In this document: positions 26,033 through 38,500 of the stretch, piece by piece | Position numbering within the stretch: position 1 is the stretch's first letter | How the letters are laid out: each line of letters starts with the position of its first letter | From: Micromussa lordhowensis | Taxonomy: Eukaryota > Cnidaria > Anthozoa > Scleractinia > Lobophylliidae | Direction: 5' to 3' | DNA length: 64,000 nt | Assembly: GCA_964020085.1 (NCBI GenBank) | Contig: OZ026595.1 | Span: 18,003,153-18,067,152, forward strand | The notes under the pieces: model-generated | What the model was told of the DNA's origin: nothing | The model's database searches: none | Seen by the model: the letters and a program-made list of their open reading frames with translations, nothing else | Translations under genes and position numbers: made by a program

Positions 26033-29000
26033 ATTCCGCACGATTTGGTTTGACCACATCGCTCTGACCTACAACTTAAGATTGCAGCTTAACTGTTAGG
26101 GTCTTTCATATAAAAAAACGTGTGAGGAAGTTAGCTAAGCCTCCTGGCTGAACTGGTTGATTTGTCCGAAGCAGCTGCAAAGAATTGGACAGCTAGGTGA
26201 GTAGATGTTGTTTTTTTAAGGATGAAACGTTTTTACTCGAGCTTTACATTTTACATGTTTATAGTCAAAAGAAGACCAACATTTTTGCCGAGCGTATTAT
26301 GCTTCTTTGATATAAGCAGTGGAGTTACCAGCCAAAATGCGAGATCGAAAACTCCAGCATGTAAGAATACTTGGAACATTTTGCGGCGGGAAATAACCGG
26401 CGGACCATAATTGTAGGATAAATGAAAGATTTTTGAATTTTTGGGAACACTGCTGGCTGTTTATGGCTCAATTTAATAAGCCAAAGTGATCAAAAATACA
26501 ATCCATACACGGTTAGCATTTGAGTTTTCAGAATATGAAATTTGACAGTCGTGCACAGACCGACGAAAGACGATGTCGAAGTTGACATTTTTAGGGCGGC
26601 GTTGATTCTGGGAATTACCGATGAAACCCGGCCGTGATAATGAATTCATTGGCATACGCAGAATTGACATTCTTCGTCTTTCAATTACTGGTACGGCTCG
26701 GAATAAGTTATTAAAAAATGCCTTGGGGCTTAATCAAATGGGCATTTTAAATGCCACGAACTCGGAGTTAACCGAATCTAGAGCAGTAGTAAAAGATCCA
26801 TCTGTTACACTGGATTTGATAGTTCATATGAGCGAGATCAAATTCTTCACTGAAGTTCAGTGCAAAGGCTGGTAATGTTATAAACTTGGCAACATAGTTT
26901 TCAAAAAACAAGAATGATGGTCCTGCGAGCGGGATTTTCATATTCAGACTCGGCTCGTAACGGAGAGAACGTCAGTCTCCTCCAAAGCGGAATGGAATTT
27001 ATGGCCGCTGAAAACTGCCAAAAGTGCATGGTCTATTTTCCCATGGCTTTAGAAATGTGCATTGAAACTAGCTATAGTTAACTTATTGTAGTCTTTTTGA
27101 AACCAAAACCACGCGAGCAAACGGAAAGATATATTACGTTTTGTCGGATGAAATTATACCGAAAGACAGACCGGATGCAAAGCAGAGTGCCGCATGAGTT
27201 CTGCCACCTATTGTCTTAATTAAAACTTCCCGTTTCGAGATCTATAAAAAAATTGAAATATTAATATGCCGTCTTATTATCGGATCTGCTCCTTATTGCG
27301 TTACCAAATTAACCTGTCGAACCGTTCACAACCGATAGAAGCCAATGACAGTGAGAGAGATTAGTTCGAAATAGTTTGGTTTGGAAGTCGGGATGTCTCA
27401 AACAGTTGAGTACTGTGTTGAACGGGGAGAATTATGTGCGAACTAAGATTTGAAACAATTGACTAACGCATAAAAAGATGATATTTATAAAACTCAAATA
27501 TCGCCGACGCGTATGAAGCTGAAACTGAAACTTGTTTATTCGTGCTTCGACCTCGATGTGATTTCTTTTGTTTTAGTCCTCGGCCTCGGCAACATGTTGT
27601 CCATGTTACTCAATTTACCTTAAGAGGGGTCCTTTTAAAACTACCAACTGGTCATTAAGTTGTTTCTAAGGAAGGTTTCTAACCTTCATATTTTGAAACC
27701 AGACCTCCTAAGGATAAGCTCTTTGCACAGGTTTGTCCCGTTGAAGAGTCTTCCAAAAGTTTAAAATCACGGCCATATTTGATCAGTCGCGTAATCAGTG
27801 TCAATAGATTAAGAACTTCCACGTGCTAAATGCTACGTATGGGTTTTGTGAAACTTAATTACCATAAAAGCTATGAGGTAACAAACACCCATGTTAACAG
27901 ACTTTCTGGAGTAGCTTCCCTCTTTTACGTGTAAACAGTAATTCCATGCCTACGATTATAACAAAAGTTAAGTTATTTCTAATTCGTCAGAAACATCGCT
28001 ACTCTTCCTCTTTTCTTCCAAGTCTTCGGGATTTAAAATTCTAACGTGCGACTGGCACTATCTATCACCCGAAATCATGTGGGGTTTTTTCAAAGCAAAC
28101 GTTCTTTCATTCACCATTTAGCACTGCAAAACGCTCCAAAATAGCTTTCCTCTAAATATCGCCTTCAGCAATCCCTTAGCAACTGCTCTAAATTTGTAGT
28201 TAAGAAGGATTCTCTCCTTAAATATGTATGGCTGGCTTATTTCGTCTCGTACCCAGCCCTTTGTAGTGGGAACACGATTGGGCTAATGGAGGTAGCTTTG
28301 CATGCAAACTCGATATGGTGTAGTAATTACTGTAGACGTTGTTTACTTGTTTTTAAATCCCAACCTATATATCCAGTAGACATGGATAAAATGTTATGGC
28401 TCCACTAAAACCGCCGAACTCAATTTGCTTTTAAGATCTGATAAACATAAAATGGTTAATTTAGACACCTTAAGTGTTTTCGTTCAAAAAGTTCTATTTT
28501 TCGCTCAATAATGAATGTATCAGTGAAACGGCAAGCATTTTCTGACGCTGGTTTACATAAGATAGTCTTGCAAATTTTAGCTCTGTTATATAAGATAGCC
28601 ATAACCAACCCTTCCGTTTTGACTGACTGTTTTCTGAAGATACTTTTTTTCACACTGCTTTTAATCAGATTCTTTTAAGATACGCAGGTTACATAGAACA
28701 GATAAAAGCCGAATTATGTTAAATTTAATCCTCTTTTCAAAAGTAAAGTGGTCATTTAAAACCAGTAATTCAATATGCCTCGACTAAAAGATATTGCGAA
28801 ATATTATTACTGTTTAATAGCTCCAAAACGAACAAGCGTAGTCGATGAGGCCTCGTGTACTACTCAAGTAAACTTTCTGGTTCCTTCAGTTTTCAATTGA
28901 AGATCCCAAAAATTATATCCTCATTGTACTAAAAGCCCTTATACCTCTTAACCTGACAAACGGAAAACATCTACATTGTTGATTAAATAAATTAGCTTGT

Positions 29001-31433
29001 CTTTCTGTAAACACGGAATTATAAAACGCATTTCCGCTCACGAGATCTCTACGATCATGTCGATGTTACGTGGATTTGTGTCGGCTACGATTTGATGCTG
29101 GGCGGTGGTTTAATGTACACTGCAGTGAGCTTCAACAGGCGATGAACTAGAGTCACAAGGTGAGAGATTCTAACTGAAAAGATCGAAAACTGAAATAAAA
29201 TTATTCCATTTTTTGGCGTTCTCCGGATGCGAGTCCGCGGTAATTGTGTTTTCGACATAAACAACGTTTCAAAATTGTTAGCCACTATCACTTAAGCACA
29301 TCAACCTTTTTTCGTAGAACTGAATACTTTAGTTAGGATGTGTTTCTGAGACCTGAAATAAAGGTAGGCACTTTTTATAAACTGGGCAGAATTTAAGATA
29401 CAAAACCTCCGTTAAAAGGTATTCAAAGACTACTTCAATTCAGATGAGAAATAGAAGCTAATTATCGAAAATTCTTAGTGTTTAACCTAGCTTTTTTGGA
29501 TAAACTTAGATAATCTGGCCTGGATATTTTAACCTCTTATAAAGGATAATTCAAAGCGAGCAGGAGAGTTGTTTTTAATACGTCTGATCGACTCAAAATA
29601 TTAAAATACTTGCCAGTACGGTTAAGCCGCCAGAGGGCGATTTAGTCACATTTAGGAAGTGGTTGTAATCGGGATAAATAGTTAAATAAACATGATTAAA
29701 GCACTCACTATTAATTCAGACTAACGGTAGCTGTCAGGCTTGGGAGTTTGCCATTACAACAGACGCTGACGAAGGGGTTATCCCTGTAAGGTCTGGCAGC
29801 CTTTACAGTATTAATTAAGTTCTCTAACATATTTCTCATCGTTTCTGAGTGCTGCGTAGCAGACTTGTATTATGGGAATTACAGAAGAAGTCATCTCTTG
29901 ATAGTCAAACATGCCGAGAGCTGTGAACTGAACCAATTAAAAAAACTTGCGTTGGGTCGGCAAAAGATTTACATTACGCATAGGGTTGACCAATGGTTCG
30001 TGTTTAAACTGAAGTGCGCTGAAATATCAAAATGCACCGTGATAACAAAAAAAACGCATAGTAATACATTATAGACCGATGAGACGTGGTGGGTCTTTCA
30101 CAGACTGATAAGCAAATTAAATTAATGAACTATATATAAAGACTCACTTTCCCAAGTTACGGGAGGGAAACAACAGGACAGCTTGAGTAAAATCTAAAAC
30201 AATTAAGTTAAAAACCAGCTTTTGTATTATGAATACATAGGACAGCAACGAACGTGGAAAATCACTCCGTGTCCGATTCCATTAGTCCGGCCACCCCAAT
30301 GCGTCTACTTTTGAAAATGCATAGTTTTTAAGTTTCGTTCACGGTCCACACTAATCAATCAAAACCCCCTCATCGAAAACGTTGTCCAGAGTAGAGACAT
30401 TAGAAAATGGATTGAGCCCTATCGTATCATTGCGGAGATCGAATTCAGAGGCTTTTGGAAACGTAGGCATGACATGCGCGTGCGCAAATGATGGTTCGGC
30501 AGTAAGCATCATTTAGCCTTTGTTCCCCTTCTGACGTCATCACCTGAGCAAAATTGGTATCACTTATACTCAAGTTCTGTAGCAGAAAAAGATCTTTCCA
30601 ATGATACCCACGCCAGGTCAGAGTGATTGGGTCACTTGATACGCGGAATATGCACGAAAATGCTTCGAAATTTGAGAGAAAAACTCGGAGGTAAGAATTC
30701 CCCGTCTCGATGATGCTTTTTCTCGGAAATTCTCTAACTGGAAGCAAGCCCAGTAGAAAGTGAACAGCTGCAACAAAAAGAAAGGAAAGGCATAAAAAAC
30801 GGGACGCTAGTGGAAAAAAAAAGCACCCTGTCATGCTATAAGTGTCTTTTTTAGTAGATTGCAGCTAACATGTGGCTAATTTGGCTCATATCCATGCTAA
30901 AAATATCAAAACTGTCCAAAAAATGCGTTTTCTGCCAAAACACTCCGGGTGGCAATACCGCACAGTTCTACTTAAGTTTCAGTGAGATTATTTTGTTTAT
31001 ATCTTCTGTCCTCCAGTTTTGACATCGACAGATCTCGTACTCCACAAAAACATTCGTGACTTAAAAACATTTTTATACCAAACTTAGTGTTAATCGACTT
31101 TCGACTGAACAACCTGGTTTGGGATTGAGAGTTAATCAAGTTTGTAATTTCTCTTGCCAAGGAAAGACTTTTCACTTTTTCAACGGAAAATTAGAAAACA
31201 GTAAAGCCAGCAAAATTGACGCTAAACCTGCTTTAGATTACTTGTGCTTTGAGCGTGATGTAGACGTCTGTATCAGTTGCAACAGAGTATACGGCTGTCG
31301 TTTATACCAAGTTTAAACCAATGACTCCACTTGTAATAGCTCTTCTCAGAGTGCAACCTAACCTACGTCAAGTTCAGCTTGCATGGGTAGAGTGGGTAGA
31401 CAGTGATCGCCACAGTGTAAATCTGCTATTATT

Positions 31434-31800
31434 CAGGCCCCGTCGAACTGAAATGCGCCGGAGAAATTTTAAGATTAAACGGTGTTTTCACTCTGTACAC
31501 GTATCAAATGTTTTCCGTCCACCTTACAGCGGAGGAAGTTTAAAAACGCAACAATCACCGGTCATTTTGAAGTTGTGTTTGATGAAAACTCGGGCAGGGA
31601 AATCACTTGATTATCGTGACGGCATCGTTTTTCGAAAAGCTTCGTTTTCAAAATGTTTTCCGTCCTAACGAAAACGTAAAGCCGGCGTTTTCAAATTCCT
31701 CCAGTTTGAAAAGCATTTTCGAAAAGCTCCGTTTTCGTGACGGATTAGCGCGGACGGAAGGCTTAACCGTAGAAATAAAGCTACGTTTCCGGCCTTAAAA
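31434..31800. mobile_element. Dispersed repeat family B, longest copy
   Basis: Starts GGCCCCGTCGAACTGAAATG and GCCGGAGAAATTTTAAG; it contains ATGTTTTCCGTCC twice and GCCGGCGTTTTCAAATTCCTC. About 365 bp of intergenic DNA. Open frames across it are by-products of the repeat. Confidence 0.6.
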
Positions 31801-34800
31801 ACAGTATCGCAAATGTATTCACTTTTAATCGTAACTTAGGAAAACAGGTTCGAAATCGGCTTCATATGATCCTCGACTAAAGCGACTGTATTTCAGAAAG
31901 ATCAATAACAACAGCCAAAGTTTTTGTAGAAAATTTTAATTACTAAGGAAGAATAATATAGTTACAATTGTCTTTCCTTTCGTGACCTCTTTCTTTTGTA
32001 CTTTTAATTTAATGTCGAATTTTTCCGTCCCGCAAGCAATTAAGCCCTAAAAATATCTCGAGGTAGTCTCTAGAACTGTGTCATATGCTTTTAGAATTAT
32101 TTCGGGTGTATTTTCCTTAAAAGAACCAATCACATTTTATGCGGTTAGCATGTCGACAAACAATTAATCTAATCAGAAAACACAGAAAATAAGGCACCAA
32201 CCATTACATCAAATAACATATTTTCACGCAAACGCGGACAGCATTTTAAATCGTGCAAATGATTGTCGTCGCTTTTAAAAGGTTATTGAAGTCGAAACGG
32301 GAAGATTTTTGTTTGCAGTAAGTTTATCAGCTTCTGGTCTTTCCTATAGATGTATCGTGATATGGCTAAACTCTAACGAAAACGTAATTTTCCGTTCAGT
32401 TTACGTATGCGCTGTTCGGTAAGTACATCAGTTGTTTTGCCCAAATATGTTTACTACATGCATGTGTTTGGTTAGTTCCAGTTCACGAGTCACCTCAGGT
32501 TTTTGAGAACACAAAATACGTGCCTAGGTACAAGGTAATGTAAAAACAAATCAATAATGAGATGGGACAATTCATAAAAAAAAAATTAGATCTGCGCGTT
32601 TTCTGACTTATTTATCGACACAGAAACAGATGATTATCTCCAGCATGCCGGTTCGGGAGGAAAACATCATTGTTGACCTCGCAGGAAGCACTGCTTTGTA
32701 TGACGCATCTTTCCTGATGGCACACAGCTGTGCGAACAGAAATTTTCCGTGTGAAGCGATAGCAACGCTTAAGTAATTAATTAATAAGCTCTGTTCATTC
32801 AGGCGCCCGGCTGACACCTGTTTCTAATGCTTGCGGTCCAGGCGTCAATAACCTGCAAGAAGCCAAGTTTGGGGGCCTTAGGGCCAGGAAGTACTGGGCA
32901 AATGTTTATATTTTGCGAAAGATTCTGTCACCAGTTCCCTGAGACAAGTGCGCCCGGTGATTTTTAGATCTACCAAATTCTGTCAAGGCTTACCAAAGTT
33001 CAAAGCCGCCTTCGTCCTGCCTCGGAGCAGGACAATTTTTTGTCAGGCGTGAAATCTGACAGATTTGTCAATTTACACGCAATGATTTGAAGGAAAAAGT
33101 CCATCAAGAAAAATTGATCTCTTGTTTTAGTCGGAGTATTTCAGTCCGAAGCCCACAAAAATTATTTCATTGGGAGCGGCAATCAAACGGTGAAGATGGA
33201 AGAGTCGTACCTCGGTATGCTGCATAACGATCCTTACTCAGAATACAACTATACTTGAGTTAGTACTTAGAGATCAACCACTGGATATTTTTTATGGATT
33301 CGAATCGAACTAGTGAGACTGATTATCTTAAAAATCGTTATCAATGAATCTAAATATAAAAGAGGATTGTAATGGGAAGAAGATCTTAGTCCACAAATCT
33401 AGCCAACCAAGTGTTGTGTCTCCAGAATCACCTTTTCCTCGTGCGAAGGCCCTGTCGGCTAAAAGGAACAGGAAGCTCTGGGGACGAGATAAGCAGGGAA
33501 CTTTTACAACTCTTACCTGGCCTTAGATTCCTTACAACTCGCATCGCTCACTTCTTGCGAGTGCGATTGAGGCGCAGTTTCTTCATCTTTCCTCTTTTCC
33601 GAATTTGCTCCACTGATTTTGATGCAATTTATGTAGAAATTATTCTCGATGGATATTGACCCACGACTTCTAACTCGTGAGATTTCAAAGGACCCGTCGT
33701 CGACGTAGAATGAAAGCAGTTCATTTTATTCAGTTTTGCATAGCTAAGAAGTGGCCAAATTGGACAGAAAATCCTGCCTTTTATATAAAATGTGTGTTAA
33801 AAGGTTGTACTCACTAAAAGGGTAAAAATAAAGTTTTTTTTTTTTTTCCGCAGCCAGGCAACCAGCACGAGAACTAAGTAAGATTATATTGTTCAATGTT
33901 TTTTATTTTCCTTGTACGTTGCATTAATGCGTCTAGCTGTCATGATTGTGTTGTCTTTTTTATTCAACGTTTGCGTTTAATAAATATTTTAATTGGCAAA
34001 CTTCAAAACTTCAACCCGCAATTGTTTTAGAGCACGTACAAAAATCACAATTCAAATCTTCCAATCCGGGCGGCTGTCAAAATCACGTAAAATGTAATCG
34101 AACGATAATTTGTACACAAACGAAAGATTTGTTAAGGAAACTTTGGCTTAAAATCTCTTTGTAAAGCTCTTGAAACTTGTTTTAGCTTTCACGGTAATCC
34201 GTCGCTTTTCATTTTGGCCTATCGACGGGGGGTGATCTATATTAAGACAGGATAATTAATTGTTGCGATTTTTAGGCAAAAAGGTAATGATTACGACGTT
34301 GATCTAAAAACAAGAACGAAAATTAATCATAGTTCATCCGTTTTTGCCGTCATAACTGCTAAGAAAATGCCCATGTCGCTCGGTTGATATCGCAATCTTG
34401 CCCCATAAATTTTGCCTGACGTTGTAGTTGTACACGTCAGCAGTTTAGTTAGTGGAACTTCAAAGTTTCGCTGACTGGAGATGTGAGAAAGTGAAATAGT
34501 TTCAATTTCTCGACTTTCCAAGACCGAAGCGCCGAATTTCCGTTTTAAAAAATGTTTATAAATTCAATGTCAAAATGACTCATTGTTTTAATTTTAAAAT
34601 AATCTAATATTTAAAATTTTATGTGTGCAGTTTTAATCTTCTAAATTGCGGCCAAGCAGGACTTTTGTGTTTGACATGTCGCTTATGATTTCCGGTTGCG
34701 TAGGGTTTGTAGAGTATCGTCAATTTTAGGCCTGGGCTAGTAAATTTTTGGTAGAAATCCACCCCTCCTCATGCTTCTGTTAATTGACTCTTCGACGGCG

Positions 34801-35503
34801 AGATTTCATGCGGCGGTTCCGTGCAATTTCCTGTTTGAATTGCTCGAAAATTAACAAGTCTTAAAGTCAAATAAAGCGAGCGCCGGCCGAAATTAATAAA
34901 AGCACTTATTATATTTTACGAGCGAACCCATATGAACGGTCGCATCACAGGTGTCACTAGACTACAATAGGTTGCAAGCAGGTTTTACTTATTCCGTGTT
35001 TTCCTCATTTTCGATCTATTTGAGTTAGACGTCGCAGTTTTAGCTCCCTGTAACTATTTCTCGAAGTTTGTTCTTCCCCGCCTCCGTCAAACGTTTGAAT
35101 ATAATTCTGCCTTTGATCGTTCTGCGGAGGTAAACAATTTCGCTAAAAATGTGACTTGAACGCAATCTTAGAGTAATCAAAACTTGACAGTTCGTTGAGT
35201 GATTTTTATATGGATAAGCTGATGTCAAAGTTGCCTTCCGAAGACAATTAGCCTTGCTAACCCACGTTCACAATAGAGAATCGTGTACTAGAGTTCTCAG
35301 TGTCTTCAGGACTTCTCACTACCGCCTAAAGTGAGTTCTGAGAAATAACCAATAGACTCGACCTAGTTGAATACCGGCATGAGGTCATTGAGTTAATACT
35401 ATACTGGGATTAAGGTTTTCGCATCATTAACTATGCCTGTTCTTTACGCCACACAGAGCTTTTGCATGGAGTTGTGATTCATGTTATTCTGAAATCGAGA
35501 ACC

Positions 35504-38500
35504 ATGAAAATGACGAATTCTACGAACAGTACCAACTGCGTCGATCCGGCACAGGACCCTTCGCTGTATACATCGCTGGTATTTTATTTTGTGATCGCGG
35601 TCTTCGCCATTTTCGGCAACGGACTTGTTTGCGCAGCATTCGCCACCAACAAACGCCTGAGGATTCTGACAAATTACTACGTCGTTTCTCTGGCAGTGTC
35701 TGATATTCTGGTCGGGAGCATCAATATTCCACTCTGGATGTACATCAAGAAAGAGTAAGTGAAAACACTCTATATCTAAGCGCCCGGATCCGGAGCGTTA
35801 CAGACAATTATCTTGAGTGAAAATTAAGTATGAACTCGCTTCCTTCATCGATTTGATCTCCCCTTGGGACTTACGCGGGAAATAAGAACTGTTTTATTGG
35901 ATTTTTTTTTAGAAAAGGGACATTTTTTATTAAGCTCCTTTTCGTTGTCGCAGAAGCTATTGAGCGAATTGAGTAATAAAAGCGGATTGTGTACCCGATC
36001 GGCGAACTACCGTGACGATTAGAGCATACGAATATTGGATAGGGGGCAATGTATTAACAACTTGTCACGTTATTTAACAGAGTCAAGGGTACTAATCAAT
36101 AAATCTAGCGCGTAGTTTTACACAAGCGGAGTTTTTGCAAACAAGATCTTTTCCGTGGGTACTGATATTATACGTTACTGTACAAGGAATTGGAAGGAAA
36201 CCGACCGACAGATATTTCACACCTATAGCACTTAATTATATTCAAACGAGTGCGAATAAATTATACGTATGTACATAAAAATCCTGCCGGGAGATAGAGC
36301 ATCAATTATCGGCCTATTATCCTAGAACAGCAGTACATGATATGGGTGAAGCATAAATTACGTAGTCCAAAAAGAACAATTTCAGTGTCTAAACAAAGCC
36401 ATAAAACGGAAAACTTGGAGACAATCTTTTCAACGCCATCTGCTACTTTATTTGTTTACATGACTCCATTTCCAAGGAAGCTCTCTATTCAGTGGGCCCC
36501 TTCCCCTTTTGTTTCACGTTTTCCACCTCCTCCTGTTAAATTTACCTTAGCCCAGATAGAAACGGATCGAAATATCGAAACTTAATAGGGCATGTTATAA
36601 TAAGTTGAGTTTACCAAGCCGGTTTAAAGTGTCTATGACATGCAGAGATGCGATTGAATTTTGACTTGTGTAAACATAATTTGTACGGACTCCCACGATT
36701 GTATGAACAATCTGTTTGATGTTTAACTGTGGAAGGGATATTTTGGGGCATGACTTTGGAAACGATCGCTGAATTGAAAACAGACGATTTTTTACCCCAT
36801 TGACATCAGGATTCTATTCTGAGCTCACAGCAGGTTTTCCCGAGAAAAAAAAACATATATATAAGCATATGCCGGGCATATGGGGGTGGTTTATTTAAGG
36901 AAAGGGTCACCTTAAAGATAACAGCGAAAACTGTGATGGGGTTTGATTTGTCTCTGATTGTTTAGGGAGACAAATTTTCAATGACCGAGTGTGTCTCCTC
37001 TGCAATCCCTGTCATGTCTTTGTGTTGCCTTCCAAGACAACATATTTGACTTGATTATGGTATTTGCGATCTAGAGCAAAAAAAGGCTTGGGAAAGGTGG
37101 GTAACCTGCGATATGTCTAAAACATCTGCGGAGAGTAGGAATTTTTAAGCCATGAAGTTATCGTTTGCCCGAGGTTGTGAGAACCTGACTCGTGACCCAA
37201 TACATACCCCTCTTAGATTTCAATGGATCTTGCTGAGAAAAAGAAAGCCAGAGGTCGGTAAAATGTCAACTTGTGTGTGAGAATTCAGTTTCTGTTGCAT
37301 GCATTCTCAGTGGCGTTTACCTTTGTGGGTCCTTTGTAGCTAACCCATGCGACTGTTGGGTTTTTTGTTTCAATACCATCAAAAGAGAGCACCGGCCACA
37401 ACGTTTTTTTTTAGTTCGTTATCTTCTGCCTGCAGTGGCCGCCTACAGTTTCCCGAAAAAAAACGTCCTGCACAATGGCGTGATATAGGCCAAAATGAGA
37501 TAATTTACTTGATGCGCTTTCACGTAGACTGTTCATAGCCTCTCTGTCCTCTCGTGATTCTATCCGCGCGTTCAACGATCGAGTTGTATTCAAGCAATGA
37601 ACCAACCAGGCCCAAACAAAGTGACCTAGCAGCGTGTCAGGGTTTCGGCAACAAATCCTCACAATCCAGAATCTCAGATGAAAAACCGTGAGGCTTGAGG
37701 CGAGTGCTAACAAGAGTTGTTTTGTGACGTCACCGCACAAAGTAGTGTCCAGGCTCTTCGCTGCAAGAGCACGGTGAAATAGTCTGTAGGGTTCAGAGCG
37801 GAAAAACGTACTGAGCAGCTTTCTGCGCATCCTTAGCTTTACTTGTGCGCTCAGGCAATAATGCAGGCTGCAATGGTGGAAAACACGGCGGACTGCTAAT
37901 AAGGTACGCGAGTTGGGCAAGCATGATTTTTTTTCGGAATTTCGCTCCCCCTGCCTGCTGAGAGACTCTCTTGCTTATATATGCAGTGGATTGCGTATAT
38001 GGATGCAATATGTAAAGAGTAGAGTGTTTGTGGAAAAATGTGTCAGCGCATCGAAATTTCTTGCATACCGGGGGGAAATGTCAATAAAGGGTTCGGAAAC
38101 CTTCGTTACTTAAATTTTGTCCCAAAAAGAATTTGATTACCCACGAAAACAATACACCAGCTTTCAATTAGTGACGTGAAAATGCTGCTGCTTGCCACGA
38201 AAGTTGGAAAAGCATATAAAGTTCGTAACTTTTTTCCTTTAAACGATCGACGGAATTCGCGCCTTTTTTCAAACTTGGAGCCTGGCGCTCGGCCAAACCT
38301 CGGACGGAGCAGGGCGGGAAGATGAGAGACCATGGGACAACCTCATTCCCAGGGCTTTTCCTTTTATTTTTCCCTTTTCCCGCCCCTCCCAATTTCATAA
38401 AGGTAAAAGTCCTGGGAACGAGGTTGACCATGGGAACGAGGCTGTAGGGAACTCTTCAGAGCGGAAAAACGTAATAAGCACGCGTGAGTTTTGGCTGCGC

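Larger units (their letters stand above)
22645..35503. other. Intergenic region between DOCK and the receptor gene
   Basis: About 12.9 kb with no gene that I can support. It begins with the DOCK 3' UTR, which has a short GAT repeat at 22680-22700 and no clear canonical poly(A) signal that I could see. Open frames up to 146 codons occur, for example minus 23584-24024 and minus 30445-30834, but they lack recognisable domains and a convincing exon context. Identified repeats are a MITE fragment (24066-24125), a 31-bp tandem duplication (25971-26032) and a longer dispersed repeat (31434-31800). The rest is AT-rich single-copy-looking sequence; distal regulatory elements could be present but cannot be recognised by eye. 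Confidence 0.6.

Noticed and set aside
30445..30834. 129-codon minus-strand frame with a hydrophobic N-terminus resembling a signal peptide
   Set aside because: It lies alone in intergenic DNA, has no recognisable domain and no splice or promoter context. Hydrophobic starts arise easily from T-rich DNA.
31321..31798. Overlapping plus-strand frames of 115 and 63 codons
   Set aside because: They coincide with dispersed repeat family B (31434-31800); the peptides simply translate the repeat.
33344..33659. Two overlapping frames of 60 and 82 codons upstream of the receptor
   Set aside because: No recognisable family, no consensus exon boundaries that would join the receptor gene, and low-complexity basic composition.
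35462..35503. Earlier in-frame start for the receptor at 35462
   Set aside because: That codon is TTG. The first in-frame ATG is 35504, followed by a glycosylated N-terminus of normal length.
37411..37920. 169-codon minus-strand frame in receptor intron 1
   Set aside because: It overlaps the inverted repeat at 37792-37916 and shows no known domain. It is most likely a chance frame in a repeat.
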